A stretch of DNA of 35,888 nt from Rhodospirillales bacterium (lineage in GTDB: Bacteria > Pseudomonadota > Alphaproteobacteria > CACIAM-22H2): the NCBI GenBank assembly GCA_947445225.1, contig CANFCX010000014.1, positions 1-35,888 of the forward strand, read 5' to 3'. Under the pieces are notes generated by a model, which saw only the letters and a list, made by a program, of their open reading frames with translations, did no database searches and was not told where the DNA came from. Of the stretch, positions 1-10,954 are shown piece after piece. Made by a program: the position numbers and the translations under genes. Numbering within the stretch: the first letter of the stretch is position 1; each line of letters begins with the position of its first letter.

Positions 1-11
1 AAACGTGCCAT
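1..11 (-). CDS. start of a gene running off the left edge
   Basis: On the minus strand an AAAAGGAG Shine-Dalgarno (18-25) stands six bases before an ATG at 11..9, followed by GCA CGT TT, so the protein begins Met-Ala-Arg. It lies just downstream of parC in the same direction and is probably the next gene of that run. Only three full codons are visible, so the product cannot be named. A Met-Ala-Arg start is shared by CTP synthases of this class among many other proteins, which is not evidence enough for a call. Confidence 0.5.
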
Positions 12-58
12 GAGTGACTCCTTTTCATGCCCGGGACGATCTGGCCCCGGAGCCAATA

Positions 59-2280
<2,222 letters not shown>

Positions 2281-2284
<4 letters not shown>

Positions 2285-3057
2285 TTGCTAGATATAGTAG
2301 CCGAAGGCGCGCTTCCCACCAAGCGTTGATAGTGCGAGACCATTCGCCCCCGAGCCGCCGGCAGTGGCTTGTTCAGCCCGCCAAAAACGTGCCGCTCGAG
2401 AAAGAACCCGGTCATCGTTAGACCCCGCGCAATCTGATCGATGTCGGCCGGCAGCGATCCATCCGCGAGAAACATGGGCAGCGACAACAGCCGGTCGCGA
2501 TACGCCTCCCCCGCCGCCAGCGAAACCGCACGTCCGCTGCGCGGCGAGACGTAAGCCAAGCCATCCTCAGAACCGGTGGCCGCACAAACCGAAAGATCGA
2601 GGCCGAACCCCAAATCCCTGAGAAGATCGAGTTCCCAACGCACATACAGCGCGGACCAAACCGCCACCTCGCCCCCGGCATTGTCGCGGGTCAACCCGCC
2701 CAGAAGGTGAAGCATCGAGGCAAAAATAGTGGCGTGGGGTTCGCGTTCCGGCAAGGCGCCATCGGCCACGGCGCAGGCCGATGACAGCACGGCAAGACGC
2801 AGCGGATCGTCCAAAACCGCGGCCGAATACGCGCGATCAAGCTCCACCGTGTAGGTGCCGAGGTGGTCGGCCAGTCGCGCCCGCCACTCCGCATCCAACA
2901 AGTTTCCGGGCTCCATCAGATTGCGCCGGGTTCGGCCGGCGCCCCCCCTGACCAGACCCATATGCCGGCCATGATTCCGCGTCAGCAGCGAAACGATCGC
3001 GGCGCTTTCGCCATGTTTACGCGCGCCCAGCACGATGCCTTCATCGGACCAATCCAT
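2281..3057 (-). CDS. recO: DNA repair protein RecO
   Basis: RecO is the recombination mediator that works with RecR and RecF to load RecA onto SSB-coated single-stranded DNA and to anneal strands. The 258-residue protein starts [17 protein letters not shown], the typical N-terminal OB-fold opening, followed by [12 protein letters not shown] helical domain with the family pattern [18 protein letters not shown] follows. Length is normal for alphaproteobacteria. It sits 93 bp downstream of era and overlaps parC by four bases (ATGA). The era-recO order is conserved in many proteobacteria and supports the call. Confidence 0.93.
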
Positions 3058-3150
3058 GGGCCTGCTCTATCCGAATTCGGCGGCAACCGAAAGGCGCGCG
3101 GTTCGGCCAGATACCGATCGTGTGCCGCACCCACACTCTGCGCAACGATC

Positions 3151-4071
3151 CTAGGCCTCGAATTCGAGTCCCCAATCGCGATAATAGCTGCGCTCCTCCG
3201 ACCAATTGTCGCGATGTTTGACGTGGAGGAATAGATGCACGCGGCGTCCCAAGATGCTCTCCAGCTCCTTGCGCGCGGCGGCACCGATCTTTTTTACCTG
3301 CGAGCCGCCCTTGCCCAGGACGATGGCTTTCTGCCCCTCGCGCTGGACATAAATCACCTGATCGACCCTCGCGCTACCGTCGTCGAATTCCTTCCAGGAT
3401 TCGGTCTCCACCGAAATTGCATAGGGCAGTTCTTGGCGCAGTTGATTAAAGACCTGCTCCCGGGTGATTTCGGCGGCCAGCAACCGCTCCGGCATGTCGG
3501 AAAGCTGATCGTCCGGATACAGCCAGGGCCCACGCGGCATGTGTTCAACCAGGAACCGCTTGAGGTCGGCGACTCCGTCGCCGGTGATCGCCGAGATCAT
3601 GAAGGTGTCGGTGATGATTCCGCTTCCGACGATCTGTTCGGTCAATTGCAGCAAAACTGGCGGCTTCACGAGATCGATCTTGTTGAGCGTCAGCACTGCT
3701 CGGCGATGGATGCCCTTCAATCCCTCCAGAATTCGGGTGGCATCGTCGTCCATACCCTTGGCCGCGTCGACGACAAGAAGCACGACATCGGCATCGGTCG
3801 CGCCCCGCCACGCGGCATCGACCATGGCCCGTTCCAGGCGGCGCTTGGGCGATCTAAAAATCCCCGGTGTGTCGATGAAGACAAGTTGCGCGGCTCCGGC
3901 GACCGCGATTCCGGTAACCCGCGTGCGAGTCGTCTGTACCCTCGGTGAAACAATGCTGACCTTGGCGCCGACGAGCCGGTTGACCAGCGTCGACTTTCCC
4001 GCGTTGGGCGCGCCGACGACGGCGACCAGGCCGCAGCGCTGCACAGGGGATTCAACCGGCTGGTCAATCAT
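3151..4071 (-). CDS. era: GTPase Era
   Basis: Era is an essential GTPase that binds the 3' end of 16S rRNA and helps mature the 30S subunit. In the 306-residue protein the P-loop GAPNAGKST is at residues 20-28, the switch II motif DTPG at 67-70 and the base-specificity motif NKID at 130-133. The C-terminal type II KH domain carries the expected VLGKGGSQVKKIG loop at about residues 250-265. The gene overlaps the end of rnc by eight bases, the classic rnc-era pairing that links rRNA processing and subunit assembly. The start Met is the only one that fits the N-terminus ahead of the P-loop. Confidence 0.97.
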   Translation of the reverse strand: MIDQPVESPVQRCGLVAVVGAPNAGKSTLVNRLVGAKVSIVSPRVQTTRTRVTGIAVAGAAQLVFIDTPGIFRSPKRRLERAMVDAAWRGATDADVVLLVVDAAKGMDDDATRILEGLKGIHRRAVLTLNKIDLVKPPVLLQLTEQIVGSGIITDTFMISAITGDGVADLKRFLVEHMPRGPWLYPDDQLSDMPERLLAAEITREQVFNQLRQELPYAISVETESWKEFDDGSARVDQVIYVQREGQKAIVLGKGGSQVKKIGAAARKELESILGRRVHLFLHVKHRDNWSEERSYYRDWGLEFEA

Positions 4072-4813
4072 GCGCCGACCGATCTCTTTCCAGGTGGTTG
4101 AGGAGTTGTTCGGCGGCCGCCCGTTCGGCTACCCGCTTGGAGCTTCCGCTGGCGACGGCTTCTTCTTCGCCCTCCACCGTCACGGCAACCGTGAAGACCG
4201 GGCGATGCGGCGGACCCTCGGCGGCCACGGTCCGATAACTCGGCAGCGGGCGGCCACGCGCCTGCGCCCATTCCTGAAGGGCCGTTTTTGGATCGCGCGG
4301 GGGGCCGATTGCGGAATCGACCAGAGGCATCCATTCCCGTTCGATAAACCGCGTCGCGACCGTCATGCCGCCATCCTGATAGAGGGCGGCGATCACGGCT
4401 TCCAGGGCATCGGCAAGGACTCCGGGATTTTCGCGGCCGCCGGAATCATCCTCGCCGCGAGACAGGCGCAAATGCCGTCCGAGCTCGATGCGGCGGGCGA
4501 CCGTCGCCAGGGCTTCTCGGCTGACCAGGGCGGCGAGGCGGCGGGCAAGTTCGCCTTCCCGTTCCTGGGTGAACCGGCGGACCAACAGATCGGCGACGAC
4601 GAGGGCAAGAACGCGGTCCCCCAAAAACTCCATGCGCTCGAATTCATGGGCCTGCGCGGCACTGCCGCGTTCCCCGAGGCTGGCATGGGTCAGAGCCTTG
4701 TCGAGCAGCTGCGGTCGCGCGAAATCGTGGCCGAGGATGGATGCCAGCGGAGCCGGGGTCGGGGTAACGGACTCCCGAACGGATTCCGGCTGGTCGGAGG
4801 AAACCCCGCTCAC
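4064..4813 (-). CDS. rnc: Ribonuclease III
   Basis: RNase III is the double-strand-specific endonuclease that processes rRNA precursors and structured mRNAs. The signature ERMEFLGDRVLALVVAD holds the first catalytic acidic residues, and ENPGVLADALEAVIAALYQDGG holds the second metal-binding set. A double-stranded RNA-binding domain fills the C-terminal third, starting at DPKTALQEWAQARG. I place the start at the GTG at 4813, which overlaps the lepB TGA as GTGA and gives 249 residues. The ATG at 4873 would add 20 residues lying wholly inside lepB, which have no family counterpart. The V codons further in are GTT and cannot be starts. Confidence 0.93.
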   Translation of the reverse strand: MSGVSSDQPESVRESVTPTPAPLASILGHDFARPQLLDKALTHASLGERGSAAQAHEFERMEFLGDRVLALVVADLLVRRFTQEREGELARRLAALVSREALATVARRIELGRHLRLSRGEDDSGGRENPGVLADALEAVIAALYQDGGMTVATRFIEREWMPLVDSAIGPPRDPKTALQEWAQARGRPLPSYRTVAAEGPPHRPVFTVAVTVEGEEEAVASGSSKRVAERAAAEQLLNHLERDRSAHD

Positions 4814-5556
4814 TCGATGGATCGCAGCAGCCGGCTGAATCGGATGCCTTCGAACCACCGCCACACTTCCCATAATTGGGCATTGCCGTTGACGGAGAAA
4901 AACAGGACCTCGGCGCGGCCCACCAAGTTCTCCGCGGGGACGAACCCCACGCCAACCGCGGTCGGCATGCGACTGTCGAGCGAGTTGTCGCGATTGTCGC
5001 CCATGGCGAAATAGTGCCCTTCGGGCACGGTATAGACCATCGTGTTGTCCAGGCTGCCGAAGTCGCTCAATTCGACGATGCGGTGCGCTCGGCCGTTCGG
5101 CAGCGTTTCGATATATTGCGGGATTCGGGTCTCGTTGCCGAACCGATCGCGCTCCACAAAATCCTCGACGCGCTCACGCTTTACCACCTCACCATTGATG
5201 TAGAGGCTGCCCTCCTTGACCTGAATGGTGTCGCCCGGAAGTCCGACGATTCGCTTGATGTAGTCGGTCTTGAGGTCGCGCGGCAGCTTGAATACCACGA
5301 CATCGCCGCGATCCGGTTCGTGAAACATGAGCCGGCCGGCGAAAGCGGGTTGGCTCAGAGGCAGCGAATGCCGGCTATAGCCGTAGGAAAATTTCGCCAC
5401 AAATAGATAGTCGCCGACCAAGAGCGTCGGGATCATCGACCCCGACGGAATATTGAAGGGCTCGAAGGCGATCGTGCGAATGCCAAGTGCGATGATGATC
5501 GCGTAGACCAGCGTCTTCACGGTCTCAAACAGGCTCGATTTCTTATGCGCGGCCAT
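4810..5556 (-). CDS. lepB: Signal peptidase I
   Basis: LepB is the membrane-bound serine-lysine protease that removes signal peptides from Sec and Tat substrates. The 248-residue protein has an N-terminal membrane segment at about residues 11-30. The nucleophile box IPSGSMIPTLLVGDY follows, with catalytic Ser40. The general-base lysine is Lys101 in TDYIKRIVGLPGD. The conserved C-terminal box GDNRDNSLDSR is also present. Its stop overlaps the rnc GTG start (GTGA), so lepB-rnc-era forms one coupled block. It would process the exported cytochromes, ankyrin protein and transglycosylase elsewhere in this window. Confidence 0.96.
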   Translation of the reverse strand: MAAHKKSSLFETVKTLVYAIIIALGIRTIAFEPFNIPSGSMIPTLLVGDYLFVAKFSYGYSRHSLPLSQPAFAGRLMFHEPDRGDVVVFKLPRDLKTDYIKRIVGLPGDTIQVKEGSLYINGEVVKRERVEDFVERDRFGNETRIPQYIETLPNGRAHRIVELSDFGSLDNTMVYTVPEGHYFAMGDNRDNSLDSRMPTAVGVGFVPAENLVGRAEVLFFSVNGNAQLWEVWRWFEGIRFSRLLRSIE

Positions 5557-5663
5557 GGTTTCGCGTCGCCCTCATCGGCAGAAAAAACACGGGAAGCTTC
5601 AAATAATGGCCGGCATTGCCCGAAGCAAGTTCGTTCGCCGCGAGCCATGCATGAATTGAGGCG

Positions 5664-6086
5664 TCATTCGGCGGTCGCGGACTCCACGCTCTTGGGCACC
5701 GCCGAGATGATCACGATCGCCTGCGCGATCGGATGGTCGTCGGTCAGGCTGACATCGATACGCGCTTCCATGCCCGCCGGGGTTATCTCCGACAGACGGC
5801 GCCGGGCGCCCCCGGCCAAGGTGATCGTCGGTTGCCCGCCGGGTCGATTGACGACTCCCATGTCGCGCCAGAAAACACCGCGGCGAAGGCCGGTACCGAG
5901 CGCCTTGGCGCAGGCTTCCTTGGCCGCGAATCGGCGGGCATAACTTGCCCCCCGATCGACGCGCCCCTCGGCGCGGCGCCGCTCGGCGTCGGTGAAGACG
6001 CGCATCGTGAAACGCTCCCCAAACCGCGCCAGAGTCTGTTCAACGCGGCGTATGTCCACGATGTCGCTGCCGATGCCGAGAATCAT
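5664..6086 (-). CDS. acpS: Holo-[acyl-carrier-protein] synthase
   Basis: AcpS transfers 4'-phosphopantetheine from CoA to apo-ACP, activating it for fatty-acid synthesis. The 140-residue protein starts [14 protein letters not shown], with the Mg-binding Asp8, and carries the second signature [14 protein letters not shown] with Glu57. The length is normal for the AcpS type of phosphopantetheinyl transferase. It lies 16 bp after pdxJ and 107 bp before lepB in the same direction. The pdxJ-acpS-lepB order is a standard alphaproteobacterial arrangement. Confidence 0.95.
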   Translation of the reverse strand: MILGIGSDIVDIRRVEQTLARFGERFTMRVFTDAERRRAEGRVDRGASYARRFAAKEACAKALGTGLRRGVFWRDMGVVNRPGGQPTITLAGGARRRLSEITPAGMEARIDVSLTDDHPIAQAIVIISAVPKSVESATAE

Positions 6087-6102
6087 CGCTGCCGAACCGC
6101 CA

Positions 6103-6855
6103 TCACGCCCGAAGCTCCCTTATCCGTTCCCGCCTTGAATCGTCCATCAACGCCCGCATCCGCGCGATGGCCGCGCCGAGCCCGCTGAAAATAGCCTCCC
6201 CGACCAGGAAATGCCCGATGTTCAGCTCAACGATCTCGGGAATGGCGGCGACCAGGCCAACGTTATCATAGGTGAGGCCGTGGCCGGCATGGCATTCCAG
6301 TCCCAGTTTCCCGGCATGTTCCGCGGCCGCGACCAATCGGCCCAATTCATCGACTTGCTGGCGCCCCGTCGCATCGCAATAAGCGCCGGTGTGAAGTTCG
6401 ATGGCCGGCGCGCCGATCTCTAGGGAGGCATCCAACTGCGCCGGCTTCGGGTCGATGAACAGGGCGACCTTAATACCGGCATCGACCATCGCCTTTACCG
6501 CCGGCTCCAACTGGCGGCGGCCGCCCGCAACATCGAGACCGCCCTCGGTTGTTACCTCCCCTCGCCGTTCCGGAACCAGACAGGCGTGAGCCGGCCGCAC
6601 GGCCAGGGCGATGGCCAACATTTCGGGCGTCGCCGCCATTTCGAGATTGAGCGGCAGGTCGATCTCGCCGCGCAAACGCCGAATGTCGTCATCGCTGATA
6701 TGACGGCGATCTTCCCGCAAATGAGCCGTGATGCTGTCGGCACCGGCCTGGGCGGCGGCGCGGGCGGCGCGCAGCGGGTCGGGATGCCGGCCGCCGCGGG
6801 CGTTTCGGAGAGTCGCGACGTGATCGACGTTCACGCCCAGTCTGATTCGGTTCAT
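6103..6855 (-). CDS. pdxJ: Pyridoxine 5'-phosphate synthase
   Basis: PdxJ condenses 1-deoxyxylulose 5-phosphate with 3-amino-2-oxopropyl phosphate to give pyridoxine 5'-phosphate, the last ring-forming step of DXP-dependent vitamin B6 synthesis. The 250-residue TIM barrel opens with [17 protein letters not shown], continues with [15 protein letters not shown], and ends with [18 protein letters not shown], the phosphate-binding region. All are diagnostic. It lies 28 bp after rsh. In many relatives pyrE sits between the stringent-response gene and pdxJ, but here it does not. Confidence 0.96.
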   Translation of the reverse strand: MNRIRLGVNVDHVATLRNARGGRHPDPLRAARAAAQAGADSITAHLREDRRHISDDDIRRLRGEIDLPLNLEMAATPEMLAIALAVRPAHACLVPERRGEVTTEGGLDVAGGRRQLEPAVKAMVDAGIKVALFIDPKPAQLDASLEIGAPAIELHTGAYCDATGRQQVDELGRLVAAAEHAGKLGLECHAGHGLTYDNVGLVAAIPEIVELNIGHFLVGEAIFSGLGAAIARMRALMDDSRRERIRELRA

Positions 6856-6883
6856 CGGAATCTGTCCACGTGCGGTCGATCGT

Positions 6884-9028
6884 TCAACCGCGCGCCCGTT
6901 CGACCGAATTGATCGCCGGAGTCGCCCGCAACGCGGCGATGATGTTGGACAAATGTTTGACGTCGCGGACCTCGACGTCGATCAGCATCTCGAAAAAATC
7001 GCGCGAACGGGTTGTGATCTTAAGGTTGGCGATGTTGCCGAGGTTCTTGGCGATGACGGTCGACAGACTGCCCAGGCTCCCGGGTTCGTTGGCGACGACC
7101 AGGCTGATTCGGCCGACGTGAAGACCGTCATCCTCGGCGCCGGGATTCCAGGCGATGTCGAGCCAACGTTCCGGCATGTCGGCAAAACCTTCCAGCGTAT
7201 CGCAGTCGATGGTGTGGATCGTGACACCCTTGCCCGTCGTGACGATGCCCACGATGCGGTCGCCGCGCAAGGGATGGCAACAACCGGCGAAATGGACGGC
7301 CATGCCGGGAATGAGTCCACGAATCGGCACCGCCATGTCGCGTTCGGCCGGCTTGGCGGCGCGCGCCTTGGCCAATGACACGACATTGGCCGGCTTCTTC
7401 GCGCGCTCGGACGGAAAAACCGCGTTGAGGATCTCGCGACCCGTGTGCAGCCCTTCGCCGACGATCGCATACAGATCGTCGACGGTCGGAGCGTTGAAGC
7501 TGGAAAGGACACCCTCCAGGGCCTTTTCGGTCAGGTCGTGATCCTCCTGGCGAAAGGCCTTTTGCACGATTGAGCGGCCAAGATCTGTGTATTGGGCGCG
7601 CTGTTGCATGCGGACAAAGCGTCGAATGCGGGCCCGGGCCTTGCCGGTGACGACGAAACGTTCCCAGGTCGGCGACGGCGTCTGCGCCTTCGAGGTCACG
7701 ATCTCGACCTGGTCGCCATTGGTCAGCGCCGTGCGCAGCGGCATCATGCGCCCATTGATCTTGGCGCCGACGCAATGATCGCCAACCTGCGAGTGGACGG
7801 CGTAGGCGAAATCCACCGGCGTGGCGCCGCGCGGCATCGAGATGATTTCGCCCTTGGGCGTGAAGCAGAAGACTTGATCCTGGAACATTTCGAGCTTGGT
7901 GTGCTCGAGAAATTCCTCCGGACCGGATGCGTGTTCGAGAATGTCGAGCAATTCGCGCAGCCAGCGATATTGACGCCCGTCCCGCCACCCGGCCCCTTGT
8001 TTGTAGATCCAATGGGCGGCGACGCCGAATTCCGCGACTTCATGCATTTCGCGCGTGCGTATCTGAATTTCGATGCGCTGGCGTTCCGGGCCGATCACGC
8101 CGGTGTGCAGCGATTTGTAGCCATTTGGCTTGGGAGTGCTGATGTAGTCCTTGAACCGGCCCGGTACCACCGGATACCGGCCGTGAATGAAACCGAGCGC
8201 CCGATAACAATCGCCAATGGAATCGACGGCCACGCGGAAGGCCATCACGTCGGAAAGTTGCTCGAACGTGATGTTTTTTTGCTGCATTTTCTGCCAGATG
8301 GAATAGGGCGTCTTTTCACGGCCGGAGACGGTCGCATCCACCCCATTGTCGACCAAATTCCGGCTCAATTCCTGAGTGATCCGGCCGATGAGATCGCCCC
8401 CCTGGTCGCGCAGAAATTTCAGCCGCGCCAAGATGGAGTCGCGCGCGTCCGGCTGCAGCTCCGCGAAGGCAATATCCTCGAGTTCGTCCTTGATCGCGTG
8501 CATGCCGATGCGTTCGGCCAGCGGCGCGTAGATTTCCATGGTCTCGCGCGCGATACGGCGCCGCTTTTCGGGTGCCGTGATGTGCGCCAGCGTGCGCATG
8601 TTGTGCAGGCGGTCGGCCAGCTTCACGAGAAGGACGCGGATGTCCTCCGACATCGCCAGCAGTAGCTTGCGGAAATTTTCCGCTTGGGTCGTCTGTTCCG
8701 ATTGCAGCTCCAGGCGCGAGAGCTTAGTGACGCCGTCAACCAGCCGAGCGATCTCGCGCCCGAAATGGCTTTCGATTTCCGGCAATGTCGCCAGCGTGTC
8801 TTCGACGGTGTCGTGCAGAAGCGCGGTGGCAATGGTCGAAGCGTCCAAGCGGTATTGCGTCAGAATACCGGCCACTTCCAGGGGGTGCGAAAAATACGGA
8901 TCGCCCGACGCGCGCAGCTGCTTGCCATGCGCCTTCATGGAAAAGACATAGGCGCGGTTGAGCATGTCCTCATCCGCGGTGGGATCGTATTGTTTGACGC
9001 GCTCGACCAGCTCGAACTGACGAATCAT
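6884..9028 (-). CDS. rsh: Bifunctional (p)ppGpp synthetase/hydrolase (Rel/Spo homologue)
   Basis: This enzyme makes and degrades the alarmone (p)ppGpp. The 714-residue protein has the usual long RSH layout. An N-terminal HD hydrolase domain carries His48 and the HDTVED motif at 72-77, intact and therefore probably active. The synthetase domain carries [16 protein letters not shown] and the [19 protein letters not shown] segment. A TGS domain ([24 protein letters not shown]), a zinc-finger region ([18 protein letters not shown]) and a C-terminal ACT domain (ending at INSVERARG) follow. Both catalytic domains look functional, as expected for the single RSH of alphaproteobacteria. It lies 65 bp downstream of rpoZ, a conserved pairing. 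The symbol could equally be spoT or relA. Confidence 0.96.
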   Translation of the reverse strand: MIRQFELVERVKQYDPTADEDMLNRAYVFSMKAHGKQLRASGDPYFSHPLEVAGILTQYRLDASTIATALLHDTVEDTLATLPEIESHFGREIARLVDGVTKLSRLELQSEQTTQAENFRKLLLAMSEDIRVLLVKLADRLHNMRTLAHITAPEKRRRIARETMEIYAPLAERIGMHAIKDELEDIAFAELQPDARDSILARLKFLRDQGGDLIGRITQELSRNLVDNGVDATVSGREKTPYSIWQKMQQKNITFEQLSDVMAFRVAVDSIGDCYRALGFIHGRYPVVPGRFKDYISTPKPNGYKSLHTGVIGPERQRIEIQIRTREMHEVAEFGVAAHWIYKQGAGWRDGRQYRWLRELLDILEHASGPEEFLEHTKLEMFQDQVFCFTPKGEIISMPRGATPVDFAYAVHSQVGDHCVGAKINGRMMPLRTALTNGDQVEIVTSKAQTPSPTWERFVVTGKARARIRRFVRMQQRAQYTDLGRSIVQKAFRQEDHDLTEKALEGVLSSFNAPTVDDLYAIVGEGLHTGREILNAVFPSERAKKPANVVSLAKARAAKPAERDMAVPIRGLIPGMAVHFAGCCHPLRGDRIVGIVTTGKGVTIHTIDCDTLEGFADMPERWLDIAWNPGAEDDGLHVGRISLVVANEPGSLGSLSTVIAKNLGNIANLKITTRSRDFFEMLIDVEVRDVKHLSNIIAALRATPAINSVERARG

Positions 9029-9093
9029 TCTAGGCGATCCCGTCCTGCCGGCCCGCCCCCGGCCACGCCGGGGGAGCTATTGCCGCCGCGCTG

Positions 9094-9480
9094 CTATTCC
9101 TTTTCCTCGGTACCGTCGGCGCCGCCACCGTCGGCGGAGTCTTCGGCCAAATCCTCGGCATCGTCGGCGCCGGTGCCGGCCACGATCGCGTTGTCCGACA
9201 GGTCCGGCTCAGGGGCCAAGAGCTCCATCCGATCCTCTTCCGGTTCGTCCGGTTCGACATGTTTTTGCATGCCTTGGATCAGGGTTTGTTTCAACACGGC
9301 GAGATCGACGGTCTCGTCGGCGATCTCGCGCAGAGCAACAACCGGATTCTTGTCGTTGTCGCGATCGAGCGAAAGCGGCGCACCGGCCGCGATTTGGCGC
9401 GCACGCTGCGCGGCCGTCATCACCAGCTCGAATCGATTCGGTATCTTAAGGATGCAGTCTTCGACGGTAACACGGGCCAT
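9094..9480 (-). CDS. rpoZ: RNA polymerase omega subunit
   Basis: Omega helps assemble RNA polymerase by chaperoning the beta-prime subunit, and it carries part of the ppGpp site in proteobacteria. The 128-residue protein starts [20 protein letters not shown] and continues with [13 protein letters not shown], then [11 protein letters not shown]. These are the family hallmarks. The last ~50 residues form an acidic, low-complexity tail rich in Asp, Glu, Ala and Gly, longer than in E. coli omega but common in alphaproteobacteria. Its location ahead of rsh links polymerase and alarmone genes. Confidence 0.95.
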   Translation of the reverse strand: MARVTVEDCILKIPNRFELVMTAAQRARQIAAGAPLSLDRDNDKNPVVALREIADETVDLAVLKQTLIQGMQKHVEPDEPEEDRMELLAPEPDLSDNAIVAGTGADDAEDLAEDSADGGGADGTEEKE

Positions 9481-9532
9481 ATGGCAATTTTCCCTAATAC
9501 TGTCCGAAAAGATTCAATATATGAACGATTTA

Positions 9533-9636
9533 GGGCGGAGGCAAGGAGAGTCGGCTGAGCGCAATGGAGGGAACACCAATCCCGCCGGCGCCTTCACTGC
9601 GCGGGGGGACCGAAGTCGCTTGCTGCGCCTCCGCCC
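9533..9636. other. 104-nt rod-like inverted-repeat structure of unknown role
   Basis: The ends GGGCGGAGGC (9533-9542) and GCCTCCGCCC (9627-9636) are perfect 10-bp complements. By hand the interior folds further. AAG pairs with CTT, TCGG with CCGA, and GCGCAATGGAGG with CCTTCACTGCGC (one A-C mismatch and one G-U on one strand), closing a roughly 20-nt loop. This gives about 28 pairs separated by internal loops. It lies in the divergent rpoZ/NYN spacer with no reading frame that looks real. No T-run follows on either strand, so a simple terminator is unlikely. It may be a small RNA, an mRNA leader or a DNA repeat. I could not match it to SRP RNA, tmRNA or 6S RNA by eye. Confidence 0.45.
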
Positions 9637-9734
9637 AGAGCCCCAGCCCAACGATGAAAGCGATGGCGGGGGTTCGGCCAAACGGCTATGGTCGGCCGAG
9701 GGTGAGATTAAAAAAAGCATAAGGATTTTTCATT

Positions 9735-10325
9735 ATGAATTTTCATTCGACTGAAAGAATTGCTCTATTTATCGACGGATCTAACCTTTATTCGGCGGCT
9801 CGGTCCCTTGGGTTTGACATCGACTATCGTCGGCTTCTCGATCAATTCTCTGAAAAAGGCCGGCTGATCCGAGCTTTCTATTACACGGCCCTGGTCGAAG
9901 ACCAGGAATATTCGCCGATGCGGCCCTTGGTCGATTGGCTCGACTACAACGGCTACACCATGGTTACCAAACCAACGAAGGAATTCACCGACGCCTTCGG
10001 CCGCCGCAAGATCAAAGGCAACATGGACATCGAGCTGGCCATCGACATGCTCGAAATGGCGCAGCATCTCGACCACATCGTGTTGTTTTCCGGCGACGGC
10101 GATTTTCGCCGTTTGGTCGAGGCCGTGCAGCGCAAAGGCGTCCGCGTGAGCGTCGTTTCCACTTTACGCTCGCAGCCCCCGATGATCGCCGATGAGCTGC
10201 GCCGACAGGCCGATGTTTTCGTCGAATTGCAGGATTTGATGCCAGCGATTAGCCGAGGCACCGTCGCGCGCGATGCACCGCCGGGCAACAACCCACCGGG
10301 GCCGCGGCTGTTCGAAAGCGCGTGA
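9735..10325 (+). CDS. NYN domain (LabA/DUF88-type) putative ribonuclease
   Basis: This 196-residue protein is a PIN-like NYN-domain protein. The acidic residues expected for metal-dependent RNA cleavage are visible: Asp14 in LFIDGSNLY, Asp98 and Asp104 in NMDIELAIDML, and Asp121 and Asp123 in FSGDGDF. The C-terminal 25 residues are Pro/Gly-rich and look disordered. An AAGGA site lies nine bases before the ATG. Its stop overlaps the next gene's GTG as GTGA, so it is probably co-translated with a uracil-DNA glycosylase. NYN proteins of this type are often found near smpB, dapA and rpoZ in alphaproteobacteria, but the substrate is not known from sequence. Confidence 0.88.
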   Translation: MNFHSTERIALFIDGSNLYSAARSLGFDIDYRRLLDQFSEKGRLIRAFYYTALVEDQEYSPMRPLVDWLDYNGYTMVTKPTKEFTDAFGRRKIKGNMDIELAIDMLEMAQHLDHIVLFSGDGDFRRLVEAVQRKGVRVSVVSTLRSQPPMIADELRRQADVFVELQDLMPAISRGTVARDAPPGNNPPGPRLFESA

Positions 10326-10954
10326 GGGCCCCCGACCGCGACTGCCCGTCTTGTCCGCGCCTTGTCGAATTTCGCCAGGTCAATCGCGCGCAGTCGCCCG
10401 ATTGGCACAATGGGCCGGTACCGTCCTTCGGCGGGTTTGATGGCCGACTCCTCGTTGTCGGTCTGGCGCCCGGGCGGAAGGGCGCCAATCGAACCGGAAG
10501 GCCCTTCACCGGCGACGAAGCGGGCAATCTGCTTTACCCCACGCTGCTCCGCCATGGCTTCGCCCAAGGCGCATTCAAAGCGCGGGCCGATGACGGATTC
10601 ACGTTGCGCGATTGTCGTGTGACCAACGCCGTGCGTTGTGTGCCGCCGGCCAACCGCCCGCTCCCGACCGAGATCGCGGCCTGCCGCGGATTCTTGAGCG
10701 ATGAAATCGCGGCCCTGCCCAATTTGCGTGTGATCCTCGCCTTGGGTGCCATCGCGCATGCGGCGGCACTCGCCGCTCTGTCCGTCAAGCCACGGGGTTT
10801 TGCCTTTTCCCATGGCGCCCGGCACGCACTTCCTTCCGGACTGGTGCTGGTCGACAGTTATCACTGCTCCCGGCTCAACACGAATACCGGCAGGCTGACA
10901 CTGGCGATGTTCGATACGGTCGTGGCCGGGCTGCGTCAATTAATCGGCGACTAG
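10322..10954 (+). CDS. Uracil-DNA glycosylase, family 5 (UdgB) type
   Basis: This enzyme removes uracil and probably other deaminated bases from DNA to start base-excision repair. Motif A is GLAPGRKGANRTGRPFTGDE (47-66) and motif B is HCSRLNTNTGRLT (181-193). Both match the family 4/5 pattern, and the absence of a polar catalytic residue in motif A points to family 5. Four cysteines, Cys8, Cys11, Cys106 and Cys121, match the [4Fe-4S] ligands of these families. Motif B has Cys where many members have Pro (HPS). The start is GTG within the NYN gene's stop (GTGA). The gene is 210 codons long. It ends on a CTAG shared with the convergent MATE gene. Confidence 0.9.
   Translation: MRAPDRDCPSCPRLVEFRQVNRAQSPDWHNGPVPSFGGFDGRLLVVGLAPGRKGANRTGRPFTGDEAGNLLYPTLLRHGFAQGAFKARADDGFTLRDCRVTNAVRCVPPANRPLPTEIAACRGFLSDEIAALPNLRVILALGAIAHAAALAALSVKPRGFAFSHGARHALPSGLVLVDSYHCSRLNTNTGRLTLAMFDTVVAGLRQLIGD

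Noticed and set aside
31-50. Terminator after parC
   Set aside because: CCGGG and CCCGG could pair, but the stem is only 5 bp, there is no T-run, and the next gene's RBS follows at once.
3539-5014. 491-residue open frame on the plus strand
   Set aside because: It is antisense to era, rnc and lepB, which have clear motifs. It is low in family-like features and rich in Arg, as expected from shadow frames in GC-rich DNA.
7592-8665. 357-residue open frame on the plus strand
   Set aside because: It lies wholly antisense to the Rel/Spo gene with no recognisable domain.
9533-9636. SRP RNA, 6S RNA or tmRNA
   Set aside because: The SRP tetraloop-domain signature (around GGUCCGGAAGG) is absent, no tmRNA tag peptide or tRNA-like end is seen, and the length and loop pattern do not clearly match 6S RNA. 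I leave it unassigned.
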